Part shown: piece by piece, positions 39,601-51,256 of the stretch
Numbering within the stretch: the stretch's first letter is position 1
Layout of the letters: each line of letters opens with the position of its first letter
DNA from: Oscarella lobularis
Lineage: Eukaryota; Porifera; Homoscleromorpha; Homosclerophorida; Oscarellidae
Assembly: GCF_947507565.1 (NCBI RefSeq)
Contig: NC_089182.1
Span: 2,790,001-2,854,000 of the forward strand
DNA length: 64,000 bases
Direction of reading: 5' to 3'
Notes under the pieces: model-generated
What the model was told of the DNA's origin: nothing
What the model saw: only the letters and a program-made list of their open reading frames with translations
Database searches by the model: none
Position numbers and translations under genes: made by a program

Positions 39601-42600
39601 TGACTCTGTGGATCCGTAGTCACTCTTGGGTCAACTACACAGAAAAGTTCATCTATTTTCCTTTTAAAGAATAGCAACTTACAATTCAATGTCATGTTAA
39701 TTGATCCACCGTTTCCAGCACTGTTAGTGGAACTGCACGTATACACTCCTCCATCTTTTAGTGGCTCCACCGCCGTCCGGGTGAGAGTACTGGTATAATT
39801 GACACTTCCTGCCGTCGAGACAGAAATGCCTTTAATTACAGGCTGTCCTCGAAATGTCCAAGTGATCGTCGGCAAAGGATAGCCTGTAGCAAGACAAGTC
39901 AGCATTTCGGATTGTCCCCACGTTCCGGTTTGAGCAGATGATTTTGTAACAATCATAGGTTTGACTAAAAACAAAACTTTCCTTTTTCTTCAACAACACA
40001 CCAGGGTCCTGCCGAAAATTTTTCAGTGTGGGAAGAAGGTCTGGAAAATTGTCCAAGACACTTTTATGAATCGTCTAAGGCAAAATTGTCTTGGACCATT
40101 TTCAAAACTGTCTTGGACCATATTTAAAACCCTTTTAAAATATTGAACGTTTGAACGGGAAGAAGGCAAAGGCATAGGGAGAAGGCAAAGGCATAGGGAG
40201 AAGGCAAAAGGCAAAAGGGAGAAGGCAAAAGGCAAAAGGGAGAAAGCAAAAGGCAAAGGGAGAAGGCAAAAGGCAAAGGGAGAAGGCAAAAGGCAAAGGG
40301 AGAAGGCAAAAGGCAAAGGGAGAAGGCAAAAGGCAAAGGAGAAGGCAAAAGGCAAAGGGAGAAGGCAAAAGGCAAAGGGGAGAAGGCAAAAGGCAAAGGG
40401 AGAAGGCAAAAGGCAAAGGAGAAGGCAAAAGGCAAAGGAGAAGGCAAAAGGGAAAGGGAGAAGGCAAAAGGCAAAAGGGAGAAGGCAAAAGGCAAAGGGA
40501 GAAGGCAAAAGGCAAAGGGAGAAGGCAAAAGGCAAAGGGAGAAGGCAAAAGGCAAAGGGAGAAGGCAAAAGGGAAAGGGAGAAGGCAAAAGGCAAAGGGA
40601 GAAGGCAAAAGGGAAAGGGAGAAGGCAAAAGGCAAAAGGGAGAAAGCAAAAGGCAAAGGGAAAAGGCAAAAGGCAAAGGGAGGAGGCAAAAGGCAAAGGG
40701 AGAAGGCAAAAGGCAAAGGGAGAAGGCAAAAGGCAAAGGGAGAAGGCAAAAGGCAAAGGGAGAAGGCAAAAGGCAAAAGGGAGAAAGCAAAAGGCAAAGG
40801 GAGAAGGCAAAAGGCAAAAGGGAGAAAGCAAAAGGTAAAGGGAGAAGGCAAAAGGCAAAGGGAGGAGGCAAAAGGCAAAAGGGAGAAGGCAAAAGGCAAA
40901 AGGGAGAAGGCAAAAGGCAAAGGGAGAAGGCAAAAGGCAAAGGGAGAAGGCAAAAGGCAAAAGGGAGAAGGCAAAAGGCAAAAGGGAGAAGGCAAAAGGC
41001 AAAGGGAGAAGGCAAAAGGCAAAGGGAGAAGGCAAAAGGCAAAGGAGAAGGCAAAAGGCAAAGGGAGAAGGCAAAAGGCAAAGGGGAGAAGGCAAAAGGC
41101 AAAGGGAGAAGGCAAAAGGCAAAGGAGAAGGCAAAAGGCAAAGGAGAAGGCAAAAGGGAAAGGGAGAAGGCAAAAGGCAAAAGGGAGAAGGCAAAAGGCA
41201 AAGGGAGAAGGCAAAAGGCAAAGGGAGAAGGCAAAAGGCAAAGGGAGAAGGCAAAAGGCAAAGGGAGAAGGCAAAAGGGAAAGGGAGAAGGCAAAAGGCA
41301 AAGGGAGAAGGCAAAAGGGAAAGGGAGAAGGCAAAAGGCAAAAGGGAGAAAGCAAAAGGCAAAGGGAAAAGGCAAAAGGCAAAGGGAGGAGGCAAAAGGC
41401 AAAGGGAGAAGGCAAAAGGCAAAGGGAGAAGGCAAAAGGCAAAGGGAGAAGGCAAAAGGCAAAGGGAGAAGGCAAAAGGCAAAAGGGAGAAAGCAAAAGG
41501 CAAAGGGAGAAGGCAAAAGGCAAAAGGGAGAAAGCAAAAGGTAAAGGGAGAAGGCAAAAGGCAAAGGGAGGAGGCAAAAGGCAAAAGGGAGAAGGCAAAA
41601 GGCAAAAGGGAGAAGGCAAAAGGCAAAGGGAGAAGGCAAAAGGCAAAGGGAGAAGGCAAAAGGCAAAAGGGAGAAGGCAAAAGGCAAAAGGGAGAAGGCA
41701 AAAGGCAAAGGGAGAAGGCAAAAGGCAAAAGGGAGAAGGCAAAAGGCAAAGGGAGAAGGCAAAAGGCAAAAGGGAGAAGGCAAAAGGCAAAGGGAGAAGG
41801 CAAAAGGCAAAGGGAGAAAGCAAAAGGCAAAGGGAGAAGGCAAAAGGCAAAGGGAGAAAGCAAAAGGCAAAGGGAGAAGGCAAAAGGCAAAGGGAGAAGG
41901 CAAAAGGCAAAGGAGAAGGCAAAAGGCAAAGGGAGAAAGCAAAAGGCAAAGGGAGAAGGTAAAAGGCAAAAGGGAGAAGGCAAAAGGCAAAAGGGAGAAG
42001 GCAAAAGGCAAAGGGAGAAGGCAAAAGGCAAAGGAGAAGGCAAAAGGCAAAGGGAGAAAGCAAAAGGCAAAGGGAGAAGGCAAAAGGCAAAAGGGAGAAA
42101 GCAAAAGGCAAAGGGAGAAGGCAAAAGGCATAGGGAAAAGGCAAAAGGAATAGGGAGAAGGCAAAAGGCATAGGGAGAAGGCAAAAGGCATAGGGAGAAG
42201 GCAAAGGCATAGGGAAAAGGCATAGGGAGAAGGCAAAAGGCATAGGGAGAAGGCAAAAGGCATAGGAGAAGGCAAAGGGAATAGGAGAAGGCAAAAGGCA
42301 TGGGGAGAAGGCAAAAGGCATACTGTAGGAGAAGGCAAAAGGCATAGGGAGAAGGCAAACGGCATAACGTTTTAGTAGTGTATGGGTCGGCGATAGGCGA
42401 GTGAGGGTCGGGGCCGACCCATGCCGACCCACGTGGGCAGAACCCTGACACACTGTAAACAAATACCTGTCACAGCCACTAAAGACGTTTGTACGGTGCT
42501 GCCTGGCGCTGTACTTGTTACAGCGCATTCATATAAACTCGCTTGATCAATATCATCTCCCATCAGCGTTACTGAGCTTGTCTTTTCTCGCTTAGAGTAA

Positions 42601-45600
42601 TCAGTACTCTCATTGCCTGCTATCTGCTTTATTTGACTTCCAAGTGTCTTTTCCCATGTGATAGACGGTATAGGATATCCCGTGCCACTGCAAGTCAGTG
42701 TCTTCGTTTTTCCTGCTTCTAATAATGTTGCTTGTGGTGGAACAGATATTACACAAGTGACTAGAAGAAACAGAAGTTAGAAAAGACTCGCTTGTAATTT
42801 GATCTAACTCACTTCCTAGCTGAGCATAAGATACAATGCTGACAGAGCCCATCTTTGCAACGCAAGCGTAGTTACCTCCCTCTTCAACTGTTATTGATTG
42901 AATAGGATAGCTCACTGTCCATGAATTTCCTGAATTTGGGGTCATTTGAATTAGAGATGCTTTTACTTTTCCATCCAGTATCAATTCTCCACTTGGACGA
43001 GGATTGGCTGTAAAAGTACACGCGAATGGACGGTTTGACGAGCTACCAGGATGAAAGGCTCGAGACGAAAACGAAGTGATGCTACCAAGAACTAAAACAC
43101 AAAAGTTACGAAGTAGTCTGTACATGATCGCAACAAGTGCTCTTTACTTCCAACAGTTGCTTTAGACGAAGATACAGCATCTTGGCGTCCAGCAGTAGTC
43201 CCAGTTTTACAGTAGTAATTCTCTGAACCGTCGCTTAGCTGAACGCTTATCAACTTCAATGAGCTGCTAATCACTCCATTACCAGCAGACATCGTGATTC
43301 CTGTGCTTATTTTTGCGCTGCCTTTGTACCATTCGATGACTCCGGCTAAAGCTCCTGTTGCTTCACAAGAGAGACTCAGCGTATCTCCCACCTTTCCGTA
43401 TACATTCTGGGGATTTGATGCAAACGTAGCATTAACTAAACACAAAACAAAATATAGGCAAATTAAATTAGTACAAGCACCATCTTACCCGTGACAGTGA
43501 GAGTGAAACTCGACGTGTTTGATCCTGCCGAGTTTACCGCTTCACAAGTATACATGTTTCCATTTTGACTCGAAACTACTGCTCCTAGCGTCAAATTTCT
43601 TCCACTACGATATGATGAGCCTCCAACACTGTATTCATTAGTGGTTAGAGAACTGGAAACAGTGCTTCCTTTAAGCTTCCAGTTGACGGAAGGCTTGGGA
43701 TATCCTTCAGCTTCACACACAACTGGATCCACAGTACTACCTGATACAACAGACCTCGTTGACGGAACTACTTTGGTGACTTTCGGACGTACTAATACAA
43801 CAATGCAAAATAAATACTTTCAAAAAATACCTAATTGCAGACTTACCTGATATAATAGCTTGAGCAGAGGCATCATTTCCTATTCCATTGCTTGCTGTGC
43901 ACTTGAACGTTCCACCGCCATCTGCCCCTTTTTGATTTGTCACGTCAATGATTCTCGTTGCTATGCCAGATACTACTGTAGTAGCTTTTGCGGTAAATGA
44001 ACTTCCTGTTGGAGATGTCCACGTAATTGTTGGGACTGGATATCCGCTTCCGGAACAAGTCAACGTTGTGTCGTTCCCATGATCGACAGTCTGGTCCATT
44101 GGCGACGTAGTAATCATCGGAAAGACTAAATCGCAACTGCAAATCTAAAAGCACCTACGTACCCTAGATAGTACCTAATACTGTGATTTCTTTTGTAGCG
44201 TTAGAAGTTCTTCCATTGTATGCAATGCAACTGTATTTGCCTCCTCCGCTTCCTTGCACATCAATTGTGCTAGTGACAGTCACTCCAGTCTGAGTGTGTG
44301 TAGCTGGACTAACAATCTGCCCATCTGGCCCAGTCCATTCTATACTCGGAGTAGGACATCCAGTTGCATTACACGTCAACTTTGCCATGCCAGAAGCGCT
44401 TATTGAAACATTACTGCTTGCTCCATATAAAACAGGATCTGACCCTGACCCTGCATAGAATTAAACTTACTACATTTTAAACTGTATAGCGGTTATTACC
44501 TGCGCAGTCAAAAATCTGAACTTCACACAATGATAACGATGATGTTGCTTTGCTTGATGCTACAATGTAGACGTACTTTCCAATCGGCCTACTGACGCAT
44601 GTAATGCTAATAATTGCTGGCGATGGATTGACCCATGGTGATCCACACATCACATTGTCTTTGCCTGAATTCGTCGTCTTGTTTCCGACGTAGACACTGA
44701 ATCCGTTCATTTCACTCAATGCCGTGCTGTCTGGCAATGGAGTGATTACAACCAGTCCAATTGCTTTTGCTTCCACTGACTGTAGACGCCACCATGTTCC
44801 AGGCTGCTGAGCGGAACGATAGCAAGCATTTCCTCCAGTTTGAAAACTGTTATCAATAGCTTTTGACGCTAGTGTTGACGTATTTAATTCGCTCAGTGCA
44901 GCTGCTGATGACGAACTGTAAATATCAAGAATACTGCCTACAAGCAGAATAGGAAAATAAATAGTGCTATAAGATCAAATAAACCCCACCTTCGTTTAGT
45001 AGTTGCACTTCACACACTTCTAATTTTATATTGGAAAGGCTGATACTGATGGTAATGTCAGTCACAAATGACGAAGGCTTTCTCGTCACAAAAAATCCAT
45101 TTGTAACTGAAGTAGGAGTATAGTTGAAGACTCTGTGATTGTCAAGTCCATTGTTTGACAGATGACTTCCAGCATATTCTTGATAGGTCACACCAGAATA
45201 TACATTCATATACAGCCTAGTTTCCAGCACAAAGATTGGCCAAGGAAGACGAATACTCAATGACTGACGAGTAGAAGTGTCATTCGTTGACGCACACGTT
45301 CCTGTATTATCATCAATAGCACGGCTTGAGGGCTTATTTGGGTCATCTCCTGGCCGAACAATGTAGTACTCTCCTTCATACGTTGCGTAAGTAGACCCAG
45401 CAACGGCTACAAAAGAAAACGTTAGAAAATTCTAAGCACATTTGCAAGCCTTGCCAGCCAAATTGATGAAGACTTCACATAGTGCTAAATATGTAGCGGT
45501 TGATGACTTGACAATCACGTGAATATATTGCCCCAATAAGGATGAACACCCGAAGTTATATCGACCTGTGCTAGAAGTTGGAGTGAATGCAGTTCCACAC

Positions 45601-46410
45601 AAAGTATGCGATCCTCCAGCTGTGTTGCGGTTGTCATCCACATACACTGTCAGATTAGCCATATCCTCCTTTTTCACATCTGACTGATGAGTGGAATCAT
45701 CATCTCGCAAGTCAAGGGAGACGTTTTTGATTGTTTCCTGTTGGCCCAAGTCCAATCTCCACCACGGATTGATTTCCTTTTTGGAAACAAAGCAGTTGGA
45801 CCACAACCGACTGCCAACCCTGTCCACAGCCCACTGCGGAACAAATTTGATTCCTTCATCTTCGAGGACACTTGACGAAGTCACCGTTGCATTTGAATAG
45901 ATGTCAATCAAAGGATCTGTGGATGAAAAGGGGTTCACAGGCTGTTCAACCTCAGAGAGGCGGCAAAGCGGGACGGTTGTAGGGATGGATTATGGTGCGC
46001 AAAACTTTTAGGATCTATGCGTCATCTACCTTACTAAATAGCATAGAGAAAAAGTGGCAAGTGGGTGCGTCCTACGAAAGCGAAGACATTTTTTCACCAC
46101 ACCCCACCACCCCATTCACCACACCCCACGAAGTTTCAATTTTCCGGTAATTGTTACAAAGTTTACTCAAAAGCGGGACAAGTAGCGTCCCGCTTAGGGC
46201 CTTTGCGGGGCTACTGTAGGAACAATTTTTCTTAATTAATGCAGAACTGTCCTGCTCAAAGCGGGACAATTGCATGAACAGCATGGCCGTTCAAGCGAAC
46301 GTTTCTAGCACATCTTTACCTGACAAAACAGCTCGGACAGGTGAGAATAGCAGAAAAAGAGCCCACAATGACATTGACGAAAAAAAACGTTGTACCGAGA
46401 GAACGCCCAT
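36658..46410 (-). CDS. Receptor D: composite receptor with 3 F5/8C-like, 10 Ig, 4 FN3 domains, TM, truncated tail
   Basis: The signal exon starts at ATG 46410 (MGVLSVQRFFSSMSLWALFL). F5/8C-like domains are at about 45920-45440, 45405-44990 and 44940-44500. Ig exons are at 44450-44175, 44125-43845, 43790-43485, 43435-43150, 43090-42810, 42765-42470, 39965-39680, 39640-39370, 39315-39020 and 38970-38655. FN3 domains lie at 38605-38300, 38250-37935, 37885-37545 and 37425-37075. The TM exon has GGLAGGLIVALIVYIW. The front end matches receptors A/C/E and the back end matches B, so D has the full composite architecture. The tail has SPLYGTV and GVYEEM but ends at ESA; a 10-bp deletion removed the final YQSL motif. 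The 2.5-kb intron between 42447 and 40002 is almost entirely a mobile element with a minisatellite. Intron 1 is also enlarged. Confidence 0.86.
40002..42447. mobile_element. DNA-transposon-like insertion containing a minisatellite, in an intron of receptor D
   Basis: The left end reads CAGGGTCCTGCC and the right end, inverted, CAGGGTTCTGCCC. The flanks share ACACAC as a likely target-site duplication, though the flank is low complexity. The paralogous intron in receptor B (about 25975-26015) is only about 45 bp, and its sequence continues across the insertion ('cttcaacaaacactg'), so the element is an insertion. About 140 bp of unique sequence lies inside the left end and about 80 bp inside the right end. 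No transposase frame is seen. Confidence 0.72.
40155..42365. repeat. 2.2-kb purine-rich minisatellite, ~20-bp unit
   Basis: The consensus unit is GGGAGAAGGCAAAAGGCAAA, repeated over 100 times with 18-21 bp variants. The plus strand is nearly all purine plus one C per half-unit. Variant units (for example one with 'aaaggtaaaggg' at 40836 and 41542) recur 706 bp apart, showing a higher-order duplication. All three minus-strand frames stay open because the unit contains no stop; this is not evidence for coding. Confidence 0.97.
45925..46310. other. Enlarged intron 1 of receptor D with an inserted GCGGGAC-repeat segment
   Basis: In receptors C and E the intron between the signal exon and the first F5/8C exon is about 50-60 bp; here it is about 400 bp. 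The extra sequence contains 'aaagcgggac' three times (near 45965, 46171 and 46256) and the small palindrome gcgggacaagtagcgtcccgc. It is probably a short inserted repeat; clear terminal repeats were not found. Confidence 0.55.
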
Positions 46411-46512
46411 ATTTCACTATGTAAATGTCACGTGTGCTGGCAGACGTTCCATCATCGTGCAAACTTATAATTCCGGTTGGACTATCCGGGATTGCAGACC
46501 CGCAGACTTCCG

Positions 46513-47497
46513 ATGGATAAACTCCGTCTCCTTGTCGTTCAGGAAGCAGAAGAGACGCGCGAACATCTCGCCAGCTCTCGCCGTCTAGTGAAGAGCGATC
46601 GAATAGTTTCACGAGTCAAATTCGGTTTTAGGAGACGAATTTCTCGTGAAAGCGAAGTTGTCGTACGAAAAAGCGCTCGAATTTCTCGATCAAGGCGATC
46701 TTGTGCAAGCGACCACTCATTGGCTAAAAGTAGAAACGCAAGAAACCTCTTAAGCTGTCGTCTCTCCTCTCCAGGGTCGCCTAGACGCAACTTACTCTGT
46801 AGAACAAGTTCTCGTCGCGGAAGAATTTTCTGACTTCGCGCGCACGCGCAGTTTGCTTAGTGAGATTCACATGATTGATTAATTGAATTTATCTATTTCG
46901 CACTGTAGGAAAATTGTCTGATGGATTGGACGTTTATTTAGAACATGCTCCTCCTGATGTAGACATACAGGAGTGCATAGAATGGCGACAGGGAGCATTG
47001 GCTTATATGTATTGTAGCACTGTGAGACAAAATGAAGAGCGTCTCAAAACAGTGCCACTCCAGTATGAAGAGGTATGTATGATGACGTCACGTGTGTGTA
47101 ACTGCATGGGTTAATTAATTAATTAAGATGCTTCGGTTTGGAATCGATCATTTGAAAAAGATGTTAGATATCAGGCAGCCAATCAGAGGAAGCGTCGAGT
47201 GCAAAGACTCGGATACAAAGGAACTTCTAGAATATGGTAAAATTCAATAGTTATGCTGATTTGAATATTATTTTTTGTGTAGGAGCTTTTAGTGATACTC
47301 ACGTTCTGGGGCTCATGTACCTTGGGGAGATGTGCGATTGGCTGAGAAACTTGAAATTGGAAGACGAAGAAAATCGTCAAATTACTGACTTGGAACAAAC
47401 CGTATTGAAAACGTATGTCAAATTGACGGAAGGACCGCTCAAAAGTCACGGCTGGTCGTCAGCGAACGCACGTGGTCTTCTTTCCAAGCTAGAATAA
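46513..47497 (+). CDS. RIMOC1: RIMOC1 (C5orf51) homologue, copy 1
   Basis: The first exon starts MDKLRLLVVQEAEETREHLA. Later exons give SYEKALEFLDQGDLVQATTH, GRLDATYSVEQVLVAEEFSD, then KLSDGLDVYLEHAPPDVDIQ and ECIEWRQGALAYMYC, MLRFGIDHLKKMLDVRQPIR, SDTKELLEYG, AFSDTHVLGLMYLGEMCDWL and KTYVKLTEGPLKSHGWSSAN. These match human RIMOC1 blocks (LSWRRGALLYMYC, LLDGISYLLQMLNYRCPIQL, FSDIHLLAMMYSGEMCYW, KKYVSVCEGPLKEQEWNTTN). Introns are 45-60 bp. The junction between exons 1 and 2 does not resolve to one frame with consensus sites, so a damaged start or an unusual donor is possible. RIMOC1 is a subunit of the MON1-CCZ1 Rab7 exchange factor. The start lies about 100 bp from the divergent start of receptor D. 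Confidence 0.82.
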
Positions 47498-47574
47498 AAG
47501 CAGAGGCGTAAAATGTCACGTGTCGAGCACGACACGCCTTTTTCTTTTGCGTCATCACGATTCCCGGACGCAAG

Positions 47575-47786
47575 ATGTCGGGTGGTTTTCGAATGTCCGA
47601 AGGAGATTGGGTTTGCCCCGACTCCAAGTTCGTTTCGACGATCGCTCTTGCGTTCGATCGTTACTCCTGACTCTCGCCTAGATGCGGCAACGTGAATTTC
47701 GCTCGCAGAGACAAGTGCAATCGATGCGGCACAGGCAAAAGCGGAAGAGAGAGCGCTTTTAGACAAAGAAAACGGTTTTTCTCGTA
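47575..47786 (+). pseudogene. ZRANB2: Truncated ZRANB2 copy (first two exons only)
   Basis: MSGGFRMSEGDWVCPDSK (exon 1) and CGNVNFARRDKCNRCGTG (exon 2) are nearly identical to the intact gene at 52317. The sequence then breaks at about 47786 within the following intron and continues directly into the 3' flank of receptor E. It marks the junction of a tandem segmental duplication and is unlikely to make a functional protein. Confidence 0.9.
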
Positions 47787-47819
47787 CTACAAATGATGAT
47801 AACAGGTACATTGCTAAAC

Positions 47820-50800
47820 TCAGAGTCCTGTGTCAAGACTCTGGTACGCAGATTCCTCCTTCTCTTTTTTGGCGTCACTCTTTTCTACATCGGTCACTTC
47901 GGCATACACTGACTCTCCTTGGGCTTTACGGTCCTCTTTCCCTTTTTGCACAGCGACACCATAAAGAGGCGATGAAGTCATAGTAATGCCCGCGTCCACA
48001 CTGCTCTGCAAGCTTTCTTCAAGCTTTCTCTTCATCCAAATATAAACAATGAGCAGGAAAACGAGACCTACTGCGAGCCCGCCGACGAAACAGCCCACAG
48101 CCACTCCGATTCCAATGCAGTTGCAATCTAAGACTCCAAATCATTGCTTATGTATGTATACTAGTCTGACTAAGACTTACCTGCACTGTTCACCAGTTTA
48201 GCATCAACTACAGACAAAAATGTCTAAAAATAAAGTTGCAGTCTCACAAGACATCTTACAATTGAAAGTTGATGTGTCTGATCCTGCTGAGTTTGACGCT
48301 TCACACGTGTATATCTCTCCGTTTTGATCAACAGCTACCATTCCTAGCGTCAAATTTCTTCCAGTACTATATGAAGAACCACCAACACTGTATTCATTAG
48401 TGGTTAGAGAATTGAGAACTATATTTCCTCCAAGCTTCCAATTTACGGATGGCTTGGGATATCCTTCAGCTTCACACACAACTGGATCCACAGTACTACC
48501 TGATACAACAGACCTCGTTGACGGAACTACTTTGGTGACTTTTGGACGTACTAATAAAACAATGAAAATAGATACACTGTAGACAACACGTCATTACAGG
48601 CTTACCTGATATAATAGCTTGAGCAGAAGCATCATTTCCTATTCCATTGCTTGCTGTGCACTTGAACGTTCCACCGCCATCTGCCCCCTTTTGATTTGTC
48701 ACGTCAATCATTCTTGTTGCTATGCCAGATGCTACTGTAGTAGGTTTTTCGGTAAATGAACTTCCTGTTGGAGATGTCCACGTAATTGTTGGAACTGGAA
48801 ATCCGCTTCCGGAACAAGTCAACGTTGCGCCTTGCCCATGATTGACAGTCTTGGCCATTGGCGACGTAGTAATCATCGGAAAGACTAAATAAATCGCAAC
48901 TGCAAATCTAAAAACACCTACGTACCCTAGATAGTACCTGATACTGTGATTTCTTTTGTAGCGTTAGAAGTTCTTCCATTGTATGCAATGCAACTGTATT
49001 TGCCTCCTCCGCTTCCTTGCACATCAATAGTGACAGCCACTCCAAACTGAGTGTGAGTAGCTGCACTAACAATCTGTCCGTCTGGCTCAGTCCATTCTAT
49101 ACTCGGAGTAGGACACCCAGTTGAACTACACGTCAACTTTGCCATGCCAGAAGCGCTTATTGACGTATCGTTGCTTGTTCCAGATAAAACAGGATCTGAC
49201 CCTTTGTACAACAAAAAAATACTTCTGTTTTTTAATTAATTAAAAACTATAGTAGATCTACCTGCGCAGTCAAAAATCTGAACTTCACACAATGATAATG
49301 ATGATGTTGCTTTGTTTGATGCTACAATGTAGACGTACTTTCCAATGGGCCTATTGACGCATGTCACTTGAATCGTTGATACGCTTCCTGACGATGGATT
49401 GACCCACGGTGCTCCACACATCACGTTGTCTTTGCCTGAATTAGTCGTCTTGTTTCCTACGTAGACACTGAATCCGTCCATTTCACTCAATGCCGTGCTG
49501 TCTGGCAATGGAGTGATTACAACCCGATATATTGCTTTTGCTTCCTTTGACTGTAGACGCCACCATGTTCCAGGCTGCTGAGCGGAACGATAGCAAGCAT
49601 TTCCTCCAGTTTGAAAACTTTTATCAATTGCTTTTGACGCTAGTGTTGACGTATTTAATTCGCTCAGTGCAGCTGCTGATGACGAACTGTAAATATCAAG
49701 ACCACTGCCTACAAGCAGAAGTAAGAAAATACACGCTACTATAGAATAAATAAACCAAACCTTGGGTACGTAGTTGTACTTCACACACTTCTAATTTTGT
49801 ATTGGAAAGGCCGAAGATACTGATGGTAATGTCAGTCACAAATGACAAAAGAGATGTTGTGAAAGCTAGTCCATTTGCCGTTGAAAGATCAGCATAGTTG
49901 AGGACTCTGCGATTGTCAAGTCCATTATGTGACAGATGACTTCCAGCATATTCGTGATAGGTCACACCAGAATATACATTGATATACAACCTCATTCGCT
50001 GCACGAAGATGGGCCAAGGAAGACGAACACTCAGTGACTGAAGAGTAGAAGAGTCATTTGTTGACGCACACGTTCCCGGATTGTTATCAATAGCAAGGCT
50101 TGATGGCTTACTTGGGTCATCTCCTGGCCGAACAATATAGTACTCTCCTTCATATGCCGTGAAAGTAGGCCCAGCAACGGCTACAAAATAAAACGTTAGA
50201 AAAATCTATAAGCACATATGCAAGCCTTGCCAGCCAAATTGATAAAGACTTCACATAGTGCCAAATATGTAGGTGCTGACGACTTGACAATTACATGAAT
50301 AAATTGTCCCAATTTTGATGTACATGAAAATTTATGCCGACCTGTGCTAGAAATTGGAGTGAATGCAGTTCCACACAAAGTATGTGATCCTCCAGCTGTG
50401 TTGCTGTTGTCATCCACATACACTGTCAGATTAGCCATATCCTCCTTTTTCACATCTGACTGATGAGTGGAATCATCGTCTCGCAAGTCAAGGTATACGT
50501 TATCGATCGTTTCCTGTTTGCCCAAGTCCAATCTCCACCACGGATCGATTTCCTTTTTGGAAACGAAGCAGCTGGACCACAACCGACTGCTAACTCTGTC
50601 GACAGCCCATTGCGGAACAAATTTGATTCCTTCATCTTCGAGGACACTTGACGAAGTCACCGTTGCATTTGAATAGATGTCAATCAAAGGATCTGTGGAT
50701 GAAAAGGGGTTCAAGGGGAAACTTGAGCACATCTCTACCTGACACAACAGCTTGGACAGGCGAGAATAGCAGAAAAAGAGCCCACAATGACAATGACGAA

Positions 50801-50820
50801 GAAAAACGTCGAACGCCCAT
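47820..50820 (-). CDS. Receptor E: F5/8C-like x3, Ig x3, TM, two-ITIM tail
   Basis: The signal exon (ATG 50820, MGVRRFSSSLSLWALFLLFS) leads to F5/8C-like domains at about 50695-50215, 50180-49760 and 49710-49262, Ig exons at 49205-48940, 48885-48605 and 48560-48255, a very short stalk, and a TM/tail exon at 48128-47820. The last exon differs from receptor C by one obvious residue (KLEES versus KLEKS) and has the same GESVYAEV and ESAYQSL motifs. Compared with C, the stalk exon lost roughly 110 bp, and the third Ig lost four codons just before its donor site, both without breaking the frame. The second F5/8C domain and parts of the first are closest to receptor D, so E looks like a D/C mosaic. 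Confidence 0.9.
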
Positions 50821-51256
50821 TTCGCTCACAAGGTCATGTGATAGTACAACAGGATATCCGCCTATCCGCGTTGCTGAATAACTTCGTCTCCTCGTCACTC
50901 GGAAAGCAGAGAAGACACGCGTGTATCTCACCATCTAGAGTGCAAAGTGACTGAATCGAGTAGAATTTGGTTCCAGGAGACGAATTTCTCGAAAACATCT
51001 CATATTCGCCTTGCTGAAGAAGTCGATTTGAGCGCATGCCCAGCTCAGAATCATTCACGAAAGCGAGAACATACCTTCCACGTCATGGTGAAGAGGTGTT
51101 CGTTTCGTTTCGTCTTTCCCGGTAGATAGAGTAGAAAATGTTTTTAGAAAAAATATCTAATTTCAAAGAAGCTACTGGAAAATAATTGCTCCAGAAGTGC
51201 GCTGGCAAATCATCATCGTGCAGATTCCGGTTGGACTATCCGGGACTGCAGACCCG

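Noticed and set aside
40155-42365. CRISPR-like array
   Set aside because: Repeats are contiguous without unique spacers, in a eukaryotic intron. It is a minisatellite.
40023-42528. Three overlapping open frames of about 780 codons on the minus strand (Leu/Pro/Phe/Ala-rich)
   Set aside because: They come only from the 20-bp minisatellite, whose unit has no stop codon in any minus frame. The region is an intron of receptor D, shown by flanking splice sites and paralogous introns.
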